64,000 nt of DNA from Oscillospiraceae bacterium (lineage in GTDB: Bacteria; Bacillota; Clostridia; Oscillospirales; UBA644): contig CACZQB010000024.1 in NCBI GenBank assembly GCA_902783255.1, positions 1 through 64,000 of the forward strand, given 5' to 3'. The first letter of the stretch is position 1; each line of letters opens with the position of its first letter. The position numbers and the translations under genes are program-made. Below the pieces are notes generated by a model, which was given only the letters and a program-made list of their open reading frames with translations, ran no database searches and was not told the DNA's origin. Positions 17,177 through 26,665 of the stretch are shown here, piece after piece.

Positions 17177-18901
17177 ATGAAAAAAAATATATTGAATATC
17201 TACCTTTCCAACATGAAGGGAGTTCTCTTTCCATTCATTTTGGCTCTTGTATTAAGAGCGCTTCTTCCGCTTGGAACGCTTCTGCAATCGGAAGTCACAA
17301 AATATGTTATTGACGAGGGACTCGTAAAGCAGCAGTTTGATCTTCTGCCGCGACTCATAATAATCTTACTCGCTGTCCAGCTGATACGTTCGGTAACATC
17401 ATATATTCTTCGCATCGTTTTGCATAATGCAAGCCAGACGATGCTTTTTGGCATTCGTAAAAATCTATACAGCTCGATACAACGGCAGGATATGGATTTC
17501 TTCAGAACGTATCCGACGGGCGAGCTGATGTCTAGAATGTCAAGCGACCTTGACTGGATGAGGTATTCCGTTTCATTCTTTTTGCCTAATATAATAGACT
17601 CTGTCATAACATTCGTATCAACGCTTGTATATCTACTCTACATCAATGTTCCCGTGACACTGATACTTCTTCTCTGCACCCCGCCGATCTTTCTTCTCAC
17701 AAGAGCAATGGCAACAAAAGTTCGACCCTTTTATCAGAAAATGCGGCAGAAAATGGCAGATCTGAATATGGTCGTGCAGGAAAACATCGCCGGAAACAGA
17801 GTTGTAAAAGCATTTGCAACGGAAGATTTTGAAACAGAGAAATTCGATAAGGAAAATGAAGCGCTCAGAACTCTTCAGATAGATGCGACCAACAGGTTTA
17901 TTCTTTTCAGAACCCCGATAGACTTTATAGCGATGTTTATGGCAGCGGTTGCCCTTGTAGGCGGCGGATATATGGCCATAAATGAAGATATTACCATCGG
18001 ATCGCTTTCGATACTTATATCTCTCTCATGGTCGCTTTCGGGACCGCTGAGAACACTTGGCAGGCTGATAAACGATTATCAGAAGATCCGAACCGCCACG
18101 GAAAGAATAGAACCGATATATTATGCCAAACCGAAAATAGTAAATCCCGAAAAACCGATCGTTCCTCAAAGAAACGACGGCGAAATAGAATTTGACAATG
18201 TAAGTCTTGTTCTTGAAGGAAGAAAGATACTCGACAACGTATCATTTACCGTAAAGAAAGGTCAGACTCTTGCCATAATGGGTCCGACCGGAAGCGGGAA
18301 AACATTTTTGACGAATCTTATACTTCGGCTTTACGATGTTACCGAAGGACGTATACTGATCGACGGCGTTGACGTCAGAGATTATGATCTGAGGGAACTT
18401 AGAAAGAAAATCGCTGTATCGACACAGGATGTTTTTCTGTTTTCGGAAACGATTGAAGGAAACATATGCTACGGCGTTCCGGATATTTCCGTTGATGACG
18501 TTGTTGCAGCGGCAAAAACCGTTGAAGCATACGACTTTATTCAGCACACATCGGACGGTTTCGATACGATCATAGGTGAACGCGGTGTCGGCCTTTCGGG
18601 CGGTCAGAAACAAAGGCTTGCACTTGCAAGAGCGATCGCGGTAAAAGCGCCCGTGCTTATTCTTGACGATACAACGTCTGCTCTTGATATGGAAACAGAG
18701 CATGATATACGAGAACATCTCAGAGAGTATTGCAAAGACGCAACGCAGCTGATAATTGCGCAGAGAATATCGTCTGTAAGCTTTGCAGACAATATAATAG
18801 TGCTTGAAAACGGTAAAATCGCCGAAGAGGGAACGCATGAACAGCTGCTTAAGAACAACGGCTATTACAAGGAAATATACGAATTACAGTATAACGACTG
18901 A
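17177..18901 (+). CDS. Heterodimeric ABC exporter, subunit with degenerate ATP site
   Basis: About 574 residues: six transmembrane helices (residues 1-310) followed by an ATPase domain. Walker A is GPTGSGKT, the signature loop LSGGQKQR, and the Walker B region LILDDTTSALD has Asp where the catalytic Glu should be; the switch position reads IIAQRIS, with Gln for the usual His. This is the pattern of the non-catalytic half of TM287/288- or BmrCD-type multidrug exporters. The partner is the next gene. No ribosome site is seen before the ATG, and a TTG at 17174 could also be used. Confidence 0.92.
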   Translation: MKKNILNIYLSNMKGVLFPFILALVLRALLPLGTLLQSEVTKYVIDEGLVKQQFDLLPRLIIILLAVQLIRSVTSYILRIVLHNASQTMLFGIRKNLYSSIQRQDMDFFRTYPTGELMSRMSSDLDWMRYSVSFFLPNIIDSVITFVSTLVYLLYINVPVTLILLLCTPPIFLLTRAMATKVRPFYQKMRQKMADLNMVVQENIAGNRVVKAFATEDFETEKFDKENEALRTLQIDATNRFILFRTPIDFIAMFMAAVALVGGGYMAINEDITIGSLSILISLSWSLSGPLRTLGRLINDYQKIRTATERIEPIYYAKPKIVNPEKPIVPQRNDGEIEFDNVSLVLEGRKILDNVSFTVKKGQTLAIMGPTGSGKTFLTNLILRLYDVTEGRILIDGVDVRDYDLRELRKKIAVSTQDVFLFSETIEGNICYGVPDISVDDVVAAAKTVEAYDFIQHTSDGFDTIIGERGVGLSGGQKQRLALARAIAVKAPVLILDDTTSALDMETEHDIREHLREYCKDATQLIIAQRISSVSFADNIIVLENGKIAEEGTHEQLLKNNGYYKEIYELQYND

Positions 18902-18922
18902 CATATTGAATTAAGGATTTAT

Positions 18923-20695
18923 ATGGCACGAAACAAATACGACATAGACGAGGTTCTTGAGGCTGATTTTGACTCTAAGCAGTTTGGACGAGCCCTCAGA
19001 TACGCCCGTAAATATTGGAAGAGACTTGCCGCAGCTTTTGCATCGTCAATAGCTTCGGCCTTGATATCGCTTGTACCCCCTCTTCTGATAAAAGAAGTCA
19101 CTGACGAGCTTATCCCGAACGGAAATATCGGAGGTATGCTCAAAATTGCACTTATTTACACCTCAGTGCTTTTGTTTACCACTCTTTTTACTGCAATAGG
19201 CAGTTATATGACGAATATTGCGGGACAGAGCATAGTAACGGATATGAGACGCGATCTTTTTGTCCACCTGCAAAAGTTGCCTTTTCAGTATTACGATTCA
19301 CGCCCTCACGGAAAGATACTTGTAAGAGTAATTAATTATGTTTCTGCCGTATCCGATTTTCTGACTACAGGTCTCATAACTTTTATCGTTGATTTTTTCA
19401 CTATAATAATGATATGTATTTTCATGTTTGCTCTTGACTGGAAGCTTGCAATCGCTTGTATGGGAGGCGTGCCTCTGATCGCACTTGTTGTAATAATTCT
19501 GAAGCCGCTTCAGCATAAGGCAAAAAGAAGATACAACAATAAAAGCTCAAATTATCACGCCTACCTGAACGAGAGTATTATAGGCATGAGAATAACTCAG
19601 ATATTTGCCCGAGAAGAGTATAATCAGCAGATATTTGAACGTCTTGCCAAAGATAATAAAACAACCTGGATGAAACGCGTAAAGCTACAGTTTCTTGTTC
19701 CTGTATTTATCGAAAATATATCTTTGATCTTCACATGCGTTCTGTACCTTGTTGCCGCATATCTTCTTTCACAGGGACAAATTCTTATCGGAACTATTCT
19801 TGCAATGACAAGATACACATCGCGTTTCTGGACACCGATAGTTGATATAGGCAATTTCTACAGTGAAGTAGCCGAAATAGGCGCATATCTCGAAAGAATA
19901 TTCGAGACTATGAATGAAAAGCCGGATATTGAATCACTTCCGGGTTCTCAGCCGAAGGAACTTGAAGGCGGCATAGAATTCAGAAACTGTGTTTTTGAAT
20001 ACGAAACGGGATTTCCGGTGCTGAACAATGTTTCGTTTACAGTCAAACCGGGAGAAAGAATAGCGCTTGTAGGACCGACAGGCGCAGGAAAATCGACTAT
20101 TGTAAACCTTGTTTCAAGATTTTACGACCTTACCGAAGGGGAACTGTTTCTTGACGGGACAGAGATCAGGTCGATCACTCTGCCGTCTCTGCGCAGCCAG
20201 ATGGGAATAATGCTTCAGGATGTTTTCCTGTTTTCGGGAACGGTCAAAGACAACATTCGTTACGGTTCTCCCGACGCTTCTGAAAATGAGATAATCGAAG
20301 CGGCAAAAGCAGTAAAAGCTCATGATTTTATAATACAGCTGCCTAAAGGGTATGATACCGAGGTCAGCGAACGCGGTCAGTCCCTCTCGGCAGGGCAAAG
20401 ACAACTTATCTCTTTTGCAAGAACATTGCTCAGAAAGCCGAAAATTCTTATTCTTGATGAGGCTACATCTACTGTTGACACGCAAACGGAGCAGATTTTG
20501 CAGGAGGGAATAAAAGCGCTTATGGATGGACGGACATCGCTGATAATAGCGCACAGATTATCAACGATCAGAGACTGTAACAGAATACTGTATATTGAAA
20601 ACGGACGTATTGCCGAGCAGGGCACTCATGATGAGCTTATGGCGGCAAAAGGAAAATACTTCATTCAAAAACTAAAAGAAAAAGAAAATGTATAA
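18923..20695 (+). CDS. Heterodimeric ABC exporter, catalytic subunit
   Basis: 590 residues. A short N-terminal extension, six transmembrane helices (about residues 35-320), then an ATPase domain with Walker A GPTGAGKS, signature LSAGQRQL, Walker B ILILDEATSTVD with the catalytic Glu, and IIAHRLST with the switch His. It complements the degenerate subunit encoded 21 bases upstream, giving an asymmetric exporter for drugs, lipids or peptides. No linked regulator or peptide gene points to the substrate. Confidence 0.93.
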   Translation: MARNKYDIDEVLEADFDSKQFGRALRYARKYWKRLAAAFASSIASALISLVPPLLIKEVTDELIPNGNIGGMLKIALIYTSVLLFTTLFTAIGSYMTNIAGQSIVTDMRRDLFVHLQKLPFQYYDSRPHGKILVRVINYVSAVSDFLTTGLITFIVDFFTIIMICIFMFALDWKLAIACMGGVPLIALVVIILKPLQHKAKRRYNNKSSNYHAYLNESIIGMRITQIFAREEYNQQIFERLAKDNKTTWMKRVKLQFLVPVFIENISLIFTCVLYLVAAYLLSQGQILIGTILAMTRYTSRFWTPIVDIGNFYSEVAEIGAYLERIFETMNEKPDIESLPGSQPKELEGGIEFRNCVFEYETGFPVLNNVSFTVKPGERIALVGPTGAGKSTIVNLVSRFYDLTEGELFLDGTEIRSITLPSLRSQMGIMLQDVFLFSGTVKDNIRYGSPDASENEIIEAAKAVKAHDFIIQLPKGYDTEVSERGQSLSAGQRQLISFARTLLRKPKILILDEATSTVDTQTEQILQEGIKALMDGRTSLIIAHRLSTIRDCNRILYIENGRIAEQGTHDELMAAKGKYFIQKLKEKENV

Positions 20696-20706
20696 GGATC
20701 TGACAT

Positions 20707-22422
20707 TTGGCACTTGACGGACTTGCGATTCATGCTCTGGTATCAGAACTGTCTTCAGCACTTGTCGGAGGCAAAACAGATAAGATATTCCAGCCTGAAC
20801 GTGATAAGATCATACTTAATTTACGAACTCAGAATAAAAATATAAAACTTCTTTTATCAGTCAATCCGCAGGGAGCAAGAGCGAACATAACCGAAAACTC
20901 ATATGAAAATCCGATCGTTGCACCGAATTTCTGCATGCTGCTTAGAAAACATCTGCAGCCTTCGCGCATTATTTCGATAACACAGCCCGGATTTGAAAGA
21001 ATTATCGTTTTCACGTTTGAATGTCAGACGGAGCTTCTTGATATTGTTGAAAAAAAACTGATCATTGAAATAATGGGACATTTCAGCAATATTATCCTCA
21101 CTGACGGAAACGGAATTATTATTGACGCATTAAGGCAGGTCGATTATACAACATCATCCAAAAGAAGAGTTCTGCCCTCCCTCCCCTATGAACTCCCGCC
21201 CAAGCAGGACAAAGAAATATTCAACGGCAAGGGAGACGATATCGATTTCACATCGGATATGAGGGCGGACAAATACCTGACGGATAAATATATCGGTTTT
21301 TCTCCGCTTATTTCGCGTGAACTAGTATATTGTGCAACGGGTGAAACAGATACCTGCCTTGACTGCTTTACACAGTCACAAAGGGAAAAACTTCTTTTTT
21401 ATCTGAAAAGACTAAAGGAAGATATCGACGGAAATAATTATTCACCGTGCACGATCCTGAACGGAAAGCCCCTCGAGTTTTATTTTTTACGGATAAAGCA
21501 ATACGGGATCAATTCGCTTATCAAGGAATATGCGACTTTTTCCGAGGCAATAGAGGATTTTTATATCGAAAAAGATGAGCAGGAGCATATAAAAAGACTT
21601 TCGGGAGATATCCTTAAAGCCATAACAAACGCTCAAAGCAGAATTTCCAAGAAAATCGAAGCGCAGCGCGCAGATATTGCAGATTGTGAGAAAGCATTGA
21701 AATTCAAAGAAATGGGAGATCTCATAACCGCGAACATATATATGCTCAAACAAGGTATGGATTCAGCCCTGCTTACGGATTATACAAAAGATCCGCCGCA
21801 GAAAACAGCCGTTGAGCTTGATAAATCACTCTCTCCGTCAAAAAATGCGCAGCGGTACTATAAAAGATACAAAAAAGCAGTTACTGCGCTTGAAATTCTT
21901 AATAAGCAGATCCCTGAAGCCGAAAATGAACTCATATATCTTGACAGCGTTTTTGAAGAGCTTGTAAGAGCGAAAACATCTGCGGATGTTGACGAGATAC
22001 GCTCAGAATTAAGCGAGAGCGGATATATGAAAAAAGGCTCTCAGAAAAAAAACGGAAAAAAGCCGAAATTATATACGCCTAAAATTCAATCGGCAATTTC
22101 CGCGGACGGATTTCAGATATATATAGGAAAGAATAATCTGCAAAACGATTATCTCACCCTTCGCATGTCAGACAAACGAGACATATGGTTTCACGCGAAG
22201 GAATACCCGGGCTCTCATGTAGTTGTGGCAACAAAAGGAATGCCTGTGCCGGATACGACGCTTAACGAAGCTGCTCTGATCGCCGCTAAAAACAGCAAAG
22301 CCGGAACAGGCGGGATCGTTGCGGTTGACTACACGGAGATAAAAAACGTAAAGAAACAACCCGGAGCAAAACCGGGCATGGTTATTTATACAACATACAA
22401 AACTGCATATATACGACTTTGA
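20707..22422 (+). CDS. rqcH: NFACT family protein, RqcH (Rqc2/FbpA) homolog
   Basis: 571 residues, full length for the family, from a TTG start with AAGGAT upstream. The NFACT-N domain opens ALDGLAIHALVSEL; a central coiled coil spans about residues 290-440; the C-terminal NFACT-R domain has DKRDIWFHAKEYPGSHVVV near residue 490. RqcH binds obstructed 50S subunits and directs tRNA-Ala to add C-terminal alanine tails that mark stalled products for degradation. It lies 11 bases after the ABC exporter gene, likely in the same transcript. Confidence 0.92.
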   Translation: MALDGLAIHALVSELSSALVGGKTDKIFQPERDKIILNLRTQNKNIKLLLSVNPQGARANITENSYENPIVAPNFCMLLRKHLQPSRIISITQPGFERIIVFTFECQTELLDIVEKKLIIEIMGHFSNIILTDGNGIIIDALRQVDYTTSSKRRVLPSLPYELPPKQDKEIFNGKGDDIDFTSDMRADKYLTDKYIGFSPLISRELVYCATGETDTCLDCFTQSQREKLLFYLKRLKEDIDGNNYSPCTILNGKPLEFYFLRIKQYGINSLIKEYATFSEAIEDFYIEKDEQEHIKRLSGDILKAITNAQSRISKKIEAQRADIADCEKALKFKEMGDLITANIYMLKQGMDSALLTDYTKDPPQKTAVELDKSLSPSKNAQRYYKRYKKAVTALEILNKQIPEAENELIYLDSVFEELVRAKTSADVDEIRSELSESGYMKKGSQKKNGKKPKLYTPKIQSAISADGFQIYIGKNNLQNDYLTLRMSDKRDIWFHAKEYPGSHVVVATKGMPVPDTTLNEAALIAAKNSKAGTGGIVAVDYTEIKNVKKQPGAKPGMVIYTTYKTAYIRL

Positions 22423-22434
22423 GATTAAAACATA

Positions 22435-22475
22435 AGACCCTGCTTGCGAACGAATAAGCAGGGTCTGTTCTTTTT
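22435..22475. terminator. Bidirectional terminator between rqcH and lipoprotein 2
   Basis: AGACCCTGCTT and AAGCAGGGTCT make a perfect 11-bp stem around a 10-base loop, followed by GTTCTTTTT. It serves both converging genes. Confidence 0.9.
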
Positions 22476-22484
22476 CAGAATTAT

Positions 22485-23888
22485 TTATTCTTTTTTTCCA
22501 TACAAATATTCATACATATAGTTCTCGAAATTCGGTTTGATATAACCTTCTATGACCTCGTCCATCGAAGATGCATAAGAATCAACGATCTGCTGAGCTG
22601 TTTTTGATGCAAAATTATCAATAACGCCGTTAGTAAAATTCAGTCCGCCGACCTGCCAGTAAATATAACGACCGTATTTGCCCACTTCGAAAAAGATTTC
22701 CGCATCGGTATCAGAAGAAAAAACGTTGTTTGCATAATAATCCTGAAGGTCCTGTGTGTTTGTTCCGAATTCCGGAAACGGTTCGCAAAGTTCCGCGATA
22801 ATATGTGCTGTCGCTTCGGGTTCCGCAACCGTTATAGGCATACAAACTCCGTAAAGCTCTTCTCTCCAGTTTGCCCATTCGCCGTATACTGCATCAGGTC
22901 CGCATGGAAACGGCATAAGACCGAAAGTAAAATCGCAATCATACTGGATATCGCTGTTATATGCCTGCGCTCCGGAAACGAATGTCATAAGAGACCGACC
23001 GCCGATAAACTCGACGAGTGACCAGTAATCGATATCAAGAATTGATTTTCTGTGATTTGAATATACAGATTGAAGCCAAGTGATAGCGTTTACCACTTTC
23101 GGCTGGTGAAGATCCGTCTGTATCGTTCCGTCTATATAGTCTGCAAATTTTACTCCGTTAGAAAACAGAGTCATATTGACAATGGCTTTTGCATGAGTTG
23201 CAAGCGCATAATACGGATCGCCCGCGTCTTGAGATGTATATGAATCGAGAACATCTTCGAAATTTGCCCATGTCCATGTTTTGTTTTCATAGTATTCCTG
23301 TAAATCAACTAGTCCTTTTGACGCTACCTTGTCTTTATTATATGTGAGAAAAAAGCACTGAGCGTCCGGAAAACCGGGCCATGATGCCGGCTGAACGGCA
23401 TAAGGGATCCCTTTATACATTGCGCATTCAAGCACTGAAGCTGATCCGTATTTGAACGAATCCTCATATTGAATTATATCATGCACTTCTGTTAAAGGAT
23501 AAAGGCATCCGCCGTATGCGAGACTTGCGGTCGTGTTGCTAGAGCGGAAATCCATTATATCGGCAGGAGACATACCTGAAATGATCATCGCTCTGCAGTT
23601 GTTATAATGTGATGCTGTATTGGGAGCGTGCTCGACTGTGATATTGCAGTTGAAACGATCTTCGATATCCTTTATTCTCTGCATGGCGCAGTCATAAAGA
23701 AAAGTCCCTTGTTTTATACCGATAAAAGCATCAAGTTCCTCGGTAAGATAAATAAAATCGGTGCCTGAAAAATCAAAAGAAGCGCTTTCCGCGCTATCAT
23801 ATTCGGGAACGATCTCTTCGACAGCATTACAGGATGCTGTGAAGAGCAGCAAAAAGAGAAGGAATACGGAAATCAGTATTTTTTTCAA
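22485..23888 (-). CDS. Solute-binding lipoprotein, paralog 2 of 7
   Basis: 467 residues. Signal peptide with lipobox TASC, lipidated Cys20. It shares the family blocks: QRIKDIEDRFNCNITVEH near residue 70, PASWPG near residue 168, NKTWTWANFEDVL near 205, MPFPCGPDAVYGEW near 325, and a diverged C-terminal LCEPFPEFGTNTQDL...DTDAEIFFEV block. It is transcribed divergently from paralog 3, with no transporter membrane gene nearby. Ligand unknown; a sugar is likely from the fold. Confidence 0.85.
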   Translation of the reverse strand: MKKILISVFLLFLLLFTASCNAVEEIVPEYDSAESASFDFSGTDFIYLTEELDAFIGIKQGTFLYDCAMQRIKDIEDRFNCNITVEHAPNTASHYNNCRAMIISGMSPADIMDFRSSNTTASLAYGGCLYPLTEVHDIIQYEDSFKYGSASVLECAMYKGIPYAVQPASWPGFPDAQCFFLTYNKDKVASKGLVDLQEYYENKTWTWANFEDVLDSYTSQDAGDPYYALATHAKAIVNMTLFSNGVKFADYIDGTIQTDLHQPKVVNAITWLQSVYSNHRKSILDIDYWSLVEFIGGRSLMTFVSGAQAYNSDIQYDCDFTFGLMPFPCGPDAVYGEWANWREELYGVCMPITVAEPEATAHIIAELCEPFPEFGTNTQDLQDYYANNVFSSDTDAEIFFEVGKYGRYIYWQVGGLNFTNGVIDNFASKTAQQIVDSYASSMDEVIEGYIKPNFENYMYEYLYGKKE

Positions 23889-23921
23889 AAGACATTTCCC
23901 CTTAACAGTATTTTTTTTATA

Positions 23922-23950
23922 AATATATCATATTCAAATTATTTTGTCAA
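23922..23950 (-). promoter_or_regulatory. Promoter of lipoprotein 2
   Basis: TTGACA, 17-bp spacer, TATATT on the reverse strand. Confidence 0.75.
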
Positions 23951-24015
23951 GCAACGCCTGATACAATCATTGGAAATCTGAACATATCAATCCAAAACGA
24001 CAAAAAATACAAAAA

Positions 24016-24039
24016 CTATTGACATTATTATGTCAATAG
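24016..24039. promoter_or_regulatory. Perfect inverted repeat over the lipoprotein 3 promoter
   Basis: CTATTGACAT-TATT-ATGTCAATAG, two perfect 10-base arms. The left arm contains the -35 box, as expected for a repressor operator. Confidence 0.55.
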
Positions 24040-24048
24040 TAGTATAAT
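24019..24048 (+). promoter_or_regulatory. Promoter of lipoprotein 3
   Basis: TTGACA, 18-bp spacer, TATAAT, about 27 bases before the ATG at 24075. Confidence 0.8.
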
Positions 24049-24074
24049 GAAAAAAAAGCGGAGGTAACAAAAAC

Positions 24075-25457
24075 ATGAAAACGATCAGACGAATGATATC
24101 ATCGATTATTATTACTGTTATGCTGCTTTCTACTTTTGCGTGTTCCGGAGGAGAAGCGGAAGTATTTGATTACAGTCTTGACTACGGTGATGACAGTTCC
24201 GAGCTTGACTTTGGCGGTCAGTCAATGCTGATACTCACCGGTTGGGACGAGGAATGGAAACCGGAATCGGGCTTTACAGCCATGGGAGATCACCTTATTG
24301 CCAGGTATAAGGAAATTGAAACAAAATATCACTGTTATATAGACATATTTGAAGGAAATACCGGATTCGAGACCTTTATTCTTACAAACGTTGCGGCATC
24401 AACCGACCGCATACCGGATATGGTAGACTGCCACGCAAGCGAGATTTACGGAATATACAAAATGAATATGCTTACGCCATATGACGATGTAAGAACAATA
24501 GACATAAACGATGAAAAATGGGGAAACAGGAATTTTATAAGATACGGCAAATTTAACGGACTGCAATACGGCACATTCCCCTATGACTGGGAATTTATCC
24601 CCGCGATACTTGGTGTTTGCATGTTCGATTCAACAGTTCTGAGAGAGGCGGGAATAAACAAAACACCGCACGAGATGCTTGAGGACGGAACATGGACATG
24701 GAACAATTTTGAACCGCTGCTTGAAAGTGCTACTTATACCGAAGGTGATTTCAAGGTAACAGGTCTGGGATATGAAGACACAACAAAACTATCTCAGACT
24801 GCGCTTTTTTCCAACGGATGTCAGATAGTAGAAAAACAGGGCGAAAAAAACAGGTTCGCTCTGACAAACAACAAAGCATACGAAACTTTTGACTGGCTGA
24901 AGGGATTGAAAGACAAAAATCTGATTTATCAGACGGGATACGGCGATTTCAATCAGCATAAAATGCTTTTCTTTGTAGGCGAATCATTCAACTTTACTCA
25001 CATGACTCAGTTCCATATAGATGCCGATACGCCCGTATATAAACATGACGGATACGGATTTGCACCCTTCCCGTGCGGTCCGAACGGAGAATACGGCATA
25101 GGAGGCAGTTACATAACGCAGGGAAGACGTCTCAACTGGCTTCTCAAAGCAGGGCAAATGGAAAAAGACGATTTAGGAAGACTGATGAACATACTTTTTG
25201 AACCGCTTGAAGGAACAAACAGAAAAGCCTGGATAGATTTTCTGGAGAAAAGCGTATTTTATTACAGAGAAGACGACAGAAACGCTTTTCTTAACATGGT
25301 AGAGAATGTTAAATATGACTGGTCAAGCCCGTTGGAATCAGCATATTCATCACTTACGGGCGCTTTCGGCAAAATACTGAACGGATCAGAGTCTGCAGCT
25401 TCGGCGCTTGGGGCTGTGGAAGAAAAGATAAACAATCAGCTTGACAAACAGGGATAA
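24075..25457 (+). CDS. Solute-binding lipoprotein, paralog 3 of 7
   Basis: 460 residues. Lipobox STFAC, lipidated Cys23. The body shows IARYKEIETKYHCYIDIF near residue 75, DGTWTWNNFEPLLE near residue 200, FPCGPNGEYGIGGSY near residue 335, and a diverged C-terminal LFEPLEGTNRKAWI...REDDRNAFLNM block. It is one of the more divergent members of the local family and the only one whose promoter lies in a perfect inverted repeat, so its expression may be repressed separately. No permease is nearby. Confidence 0.85.
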   Translation: MKTIRRMISSIIITVMLLSTFACSGGEAEVFDYSLDYGDDSSELDFGGQSMLILTGWDEEWKPESGFTAMGDHLIARYKEIETKYHCYIDIFEGNTGFETFILTNVAASTDRIPDMVDCHASEIYGIYKMNMLTPYDDVRTIDINDEKWGNRNFIRYGKFNGLQYGTFPYDWEFIPAILGVCMFDSTVLREAGINKTPHEMLEDGTWTWNNFEPLLESATYTEGDFKVTGLGYEDTTKLSQTALFSNGCQIVEKQGEKNRFALTNNKAYETFDWLKGLKDKNLIYQTGYGDFNQHKMLFFVGESFNFTHMTQFHIDADTPVYKHDGYGFAPFPCGPNGEYGIGGSYITQGRRLNWLLKAGQMEKDDLGRLMNILFEPLEGTNRKAWIDFLEKSVFYYREDDRNAFLNMVENVKYDWSSPLESAYSSLTGAFGKILNGSESAASALGAVEEKINNQLDKQG

Positions 25458-25461
25458 AAAA

Positions 25462-25496
25462 ATGCCTCCGGCACACAACCGGAGACATTATTTTTA
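25462..25496. terminator. Bidirectional terminator between lipoprotein 3 and serA
   Basis: ATGCCTCCGG and CCGGAGACAT pair with one mismatch around a 7-base loop, with T runs on both strands. Confidence 0.85.
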
Positions 25497-25501
25497 TGTG
25501 G

Positions 25502-26665
25502 TCAGTTTATTATTCTGACAAGAAGAACGCCGTCGATGTTCCGCAGATTTTCGGCTACTGCCGCAGGAACGCTGCCTGCAAGGTCAAGCAGAGCATAGCC
25601 TATCTCGCCGCGTGATTTTGAATGCATAAATTCAATATTTATATCCATTTCGCCGAGAACGGAGGAAATACGGCTGAGCATATTGGGGATATTTTTATGA
25701 AGAACACAAATTCTGGCGCCTGAAGCTCTTTCGGAAATAACATTCGGGAAATTGACGCTGTTTTTCACATTTCCGTTTTCAAGATAATCTTTGAGCTCGT
25801 CAACAGCCATTACGGCACAGTTATCCTCACTTTCCATAGTGGAAGCGGCAAGATGCGGAATTGCTATGACATTTTTCATTGAAAGTATTCGTTCATTCGG
25901 AAAATCCGTAACATATTTTGCGACTTTACCGCTGTTTAAAGCTTCTTCAAGGTCATCCTCATTAACTATTTCGCCGCGTGAGAAATTGAAAAGACGAACG
26001 CCGTCTTTCATCTGAGCAAAAACTTCTTTATTTATATAACGGCGCGTTGAGTCGTTAAGAGGAACATGATACGTGATATAATCGCATTCTTCAAAAATCG
26101 TTTTAACATTTTCAACACGGTGAAGATTTCTCGTCATGCGAAGGGCGCTTTCGACGGAAAGATAATTATCGTAACCGTAAACTTCCATATTGAGACCGTT
26201 TGCAGCGTTTACGATCAGGCTGCCTATGGCGCCAAGACCGATAACGCCGAGCTTTTTTCCTTCAAGTTCGGGACCTGCAAAGTCGCTCTTTCCTTTTTCA
26301 ACGAGCTTGGGGATCTCATCTCCTTTGCCTTTGAGTGTCTGAGCCCAGTTGATACTTTCAACGATCCGTCTGGACGCAAGGAGCATACCGGCGATCGTCA
26401 GCTCTTTTACAGCGTTTGCGTTTGCGCCGGGTGTGTTGAAAACAGCAATTCCTTTTGAGGTGCAAAGGTCTATAGGTATATTGTTTACTCCTGCCCCTGC
26501 CCTTGCGATCGCAAGAAGTCCGTCATTGAAATTTCCGTCAAGAAGAGATGCCGAACGGACGAGGATACCGTCGGGATTTGCTTCGCTGTCTGAAACAGTA
26601 TAATTGTCGCCGAAACGTTTTGTGCCTACGGCGGCTATTTTGTTCATAGTTTTGATGCTGAACAT
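25502..26665 (-). CDS. serA: D-3-phosphoglycerate dehydrogenase with ACT domain
   Basis: 387 residues. The NAD-binding motif GVIGLGAIGSLIVNAA is near residue 140, the catalytic region NFSRGEIVNEDDLEEAL near 225, and the HLAAST histidine block near 270. A C-terminal ACT domain (from about residue 315) ends in LLVRIIN. It oxidises 3-phosphoglycerate to phosphohydroxypyruvate, the first step of serine synthesis. At this length it is the short ACT-bearing form. Its start overlaps the serC stop by one base (TAATG). Confidence 0.92.
   Translation of the reverse strand: MFSIKTMNKIAAVGTKRFGDNYTVSDSEANPDGILVRSASLLDGNFNDGLLAIARAGAGVNNIPIDLCTSKGIAVFNTPGANANAVKELTIAGMLLASRRIVESINWAQTLKGKGDEIPKLVEKGKSDFAGPELEGKKLGVIGLGAIGSLIVNAANGLNMEVYGYDNYLSVESALRMTRNLHRVENVKTIFEECDYITYHVPLNDSTRRYINKEVFAQMKDGVRLFNFSRGEIVNEDDLEEALNSGKVAKYVTDFPNERILSMKNVIAIPHLAASTMESEDNCAVMAVDELKDYLENGNVKNSVNFPNVISERASGARICVLHKNIPNMLSRISSVLGEMDINIEFMHSKSRGEIGYALLDLAGSVPAAVAENLRNIDGVLLVRIIN

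Noticed and set aside
18242..18838. Reverse 198-codon open frame
   Set aside because: Opposite strand of the conserved ATPase domain of the ABC exporter.
22485..25457. Sugar ABC import operon
   Set aside because: Only binding-protein genes are present; the flanking genes are rqcH and serA.
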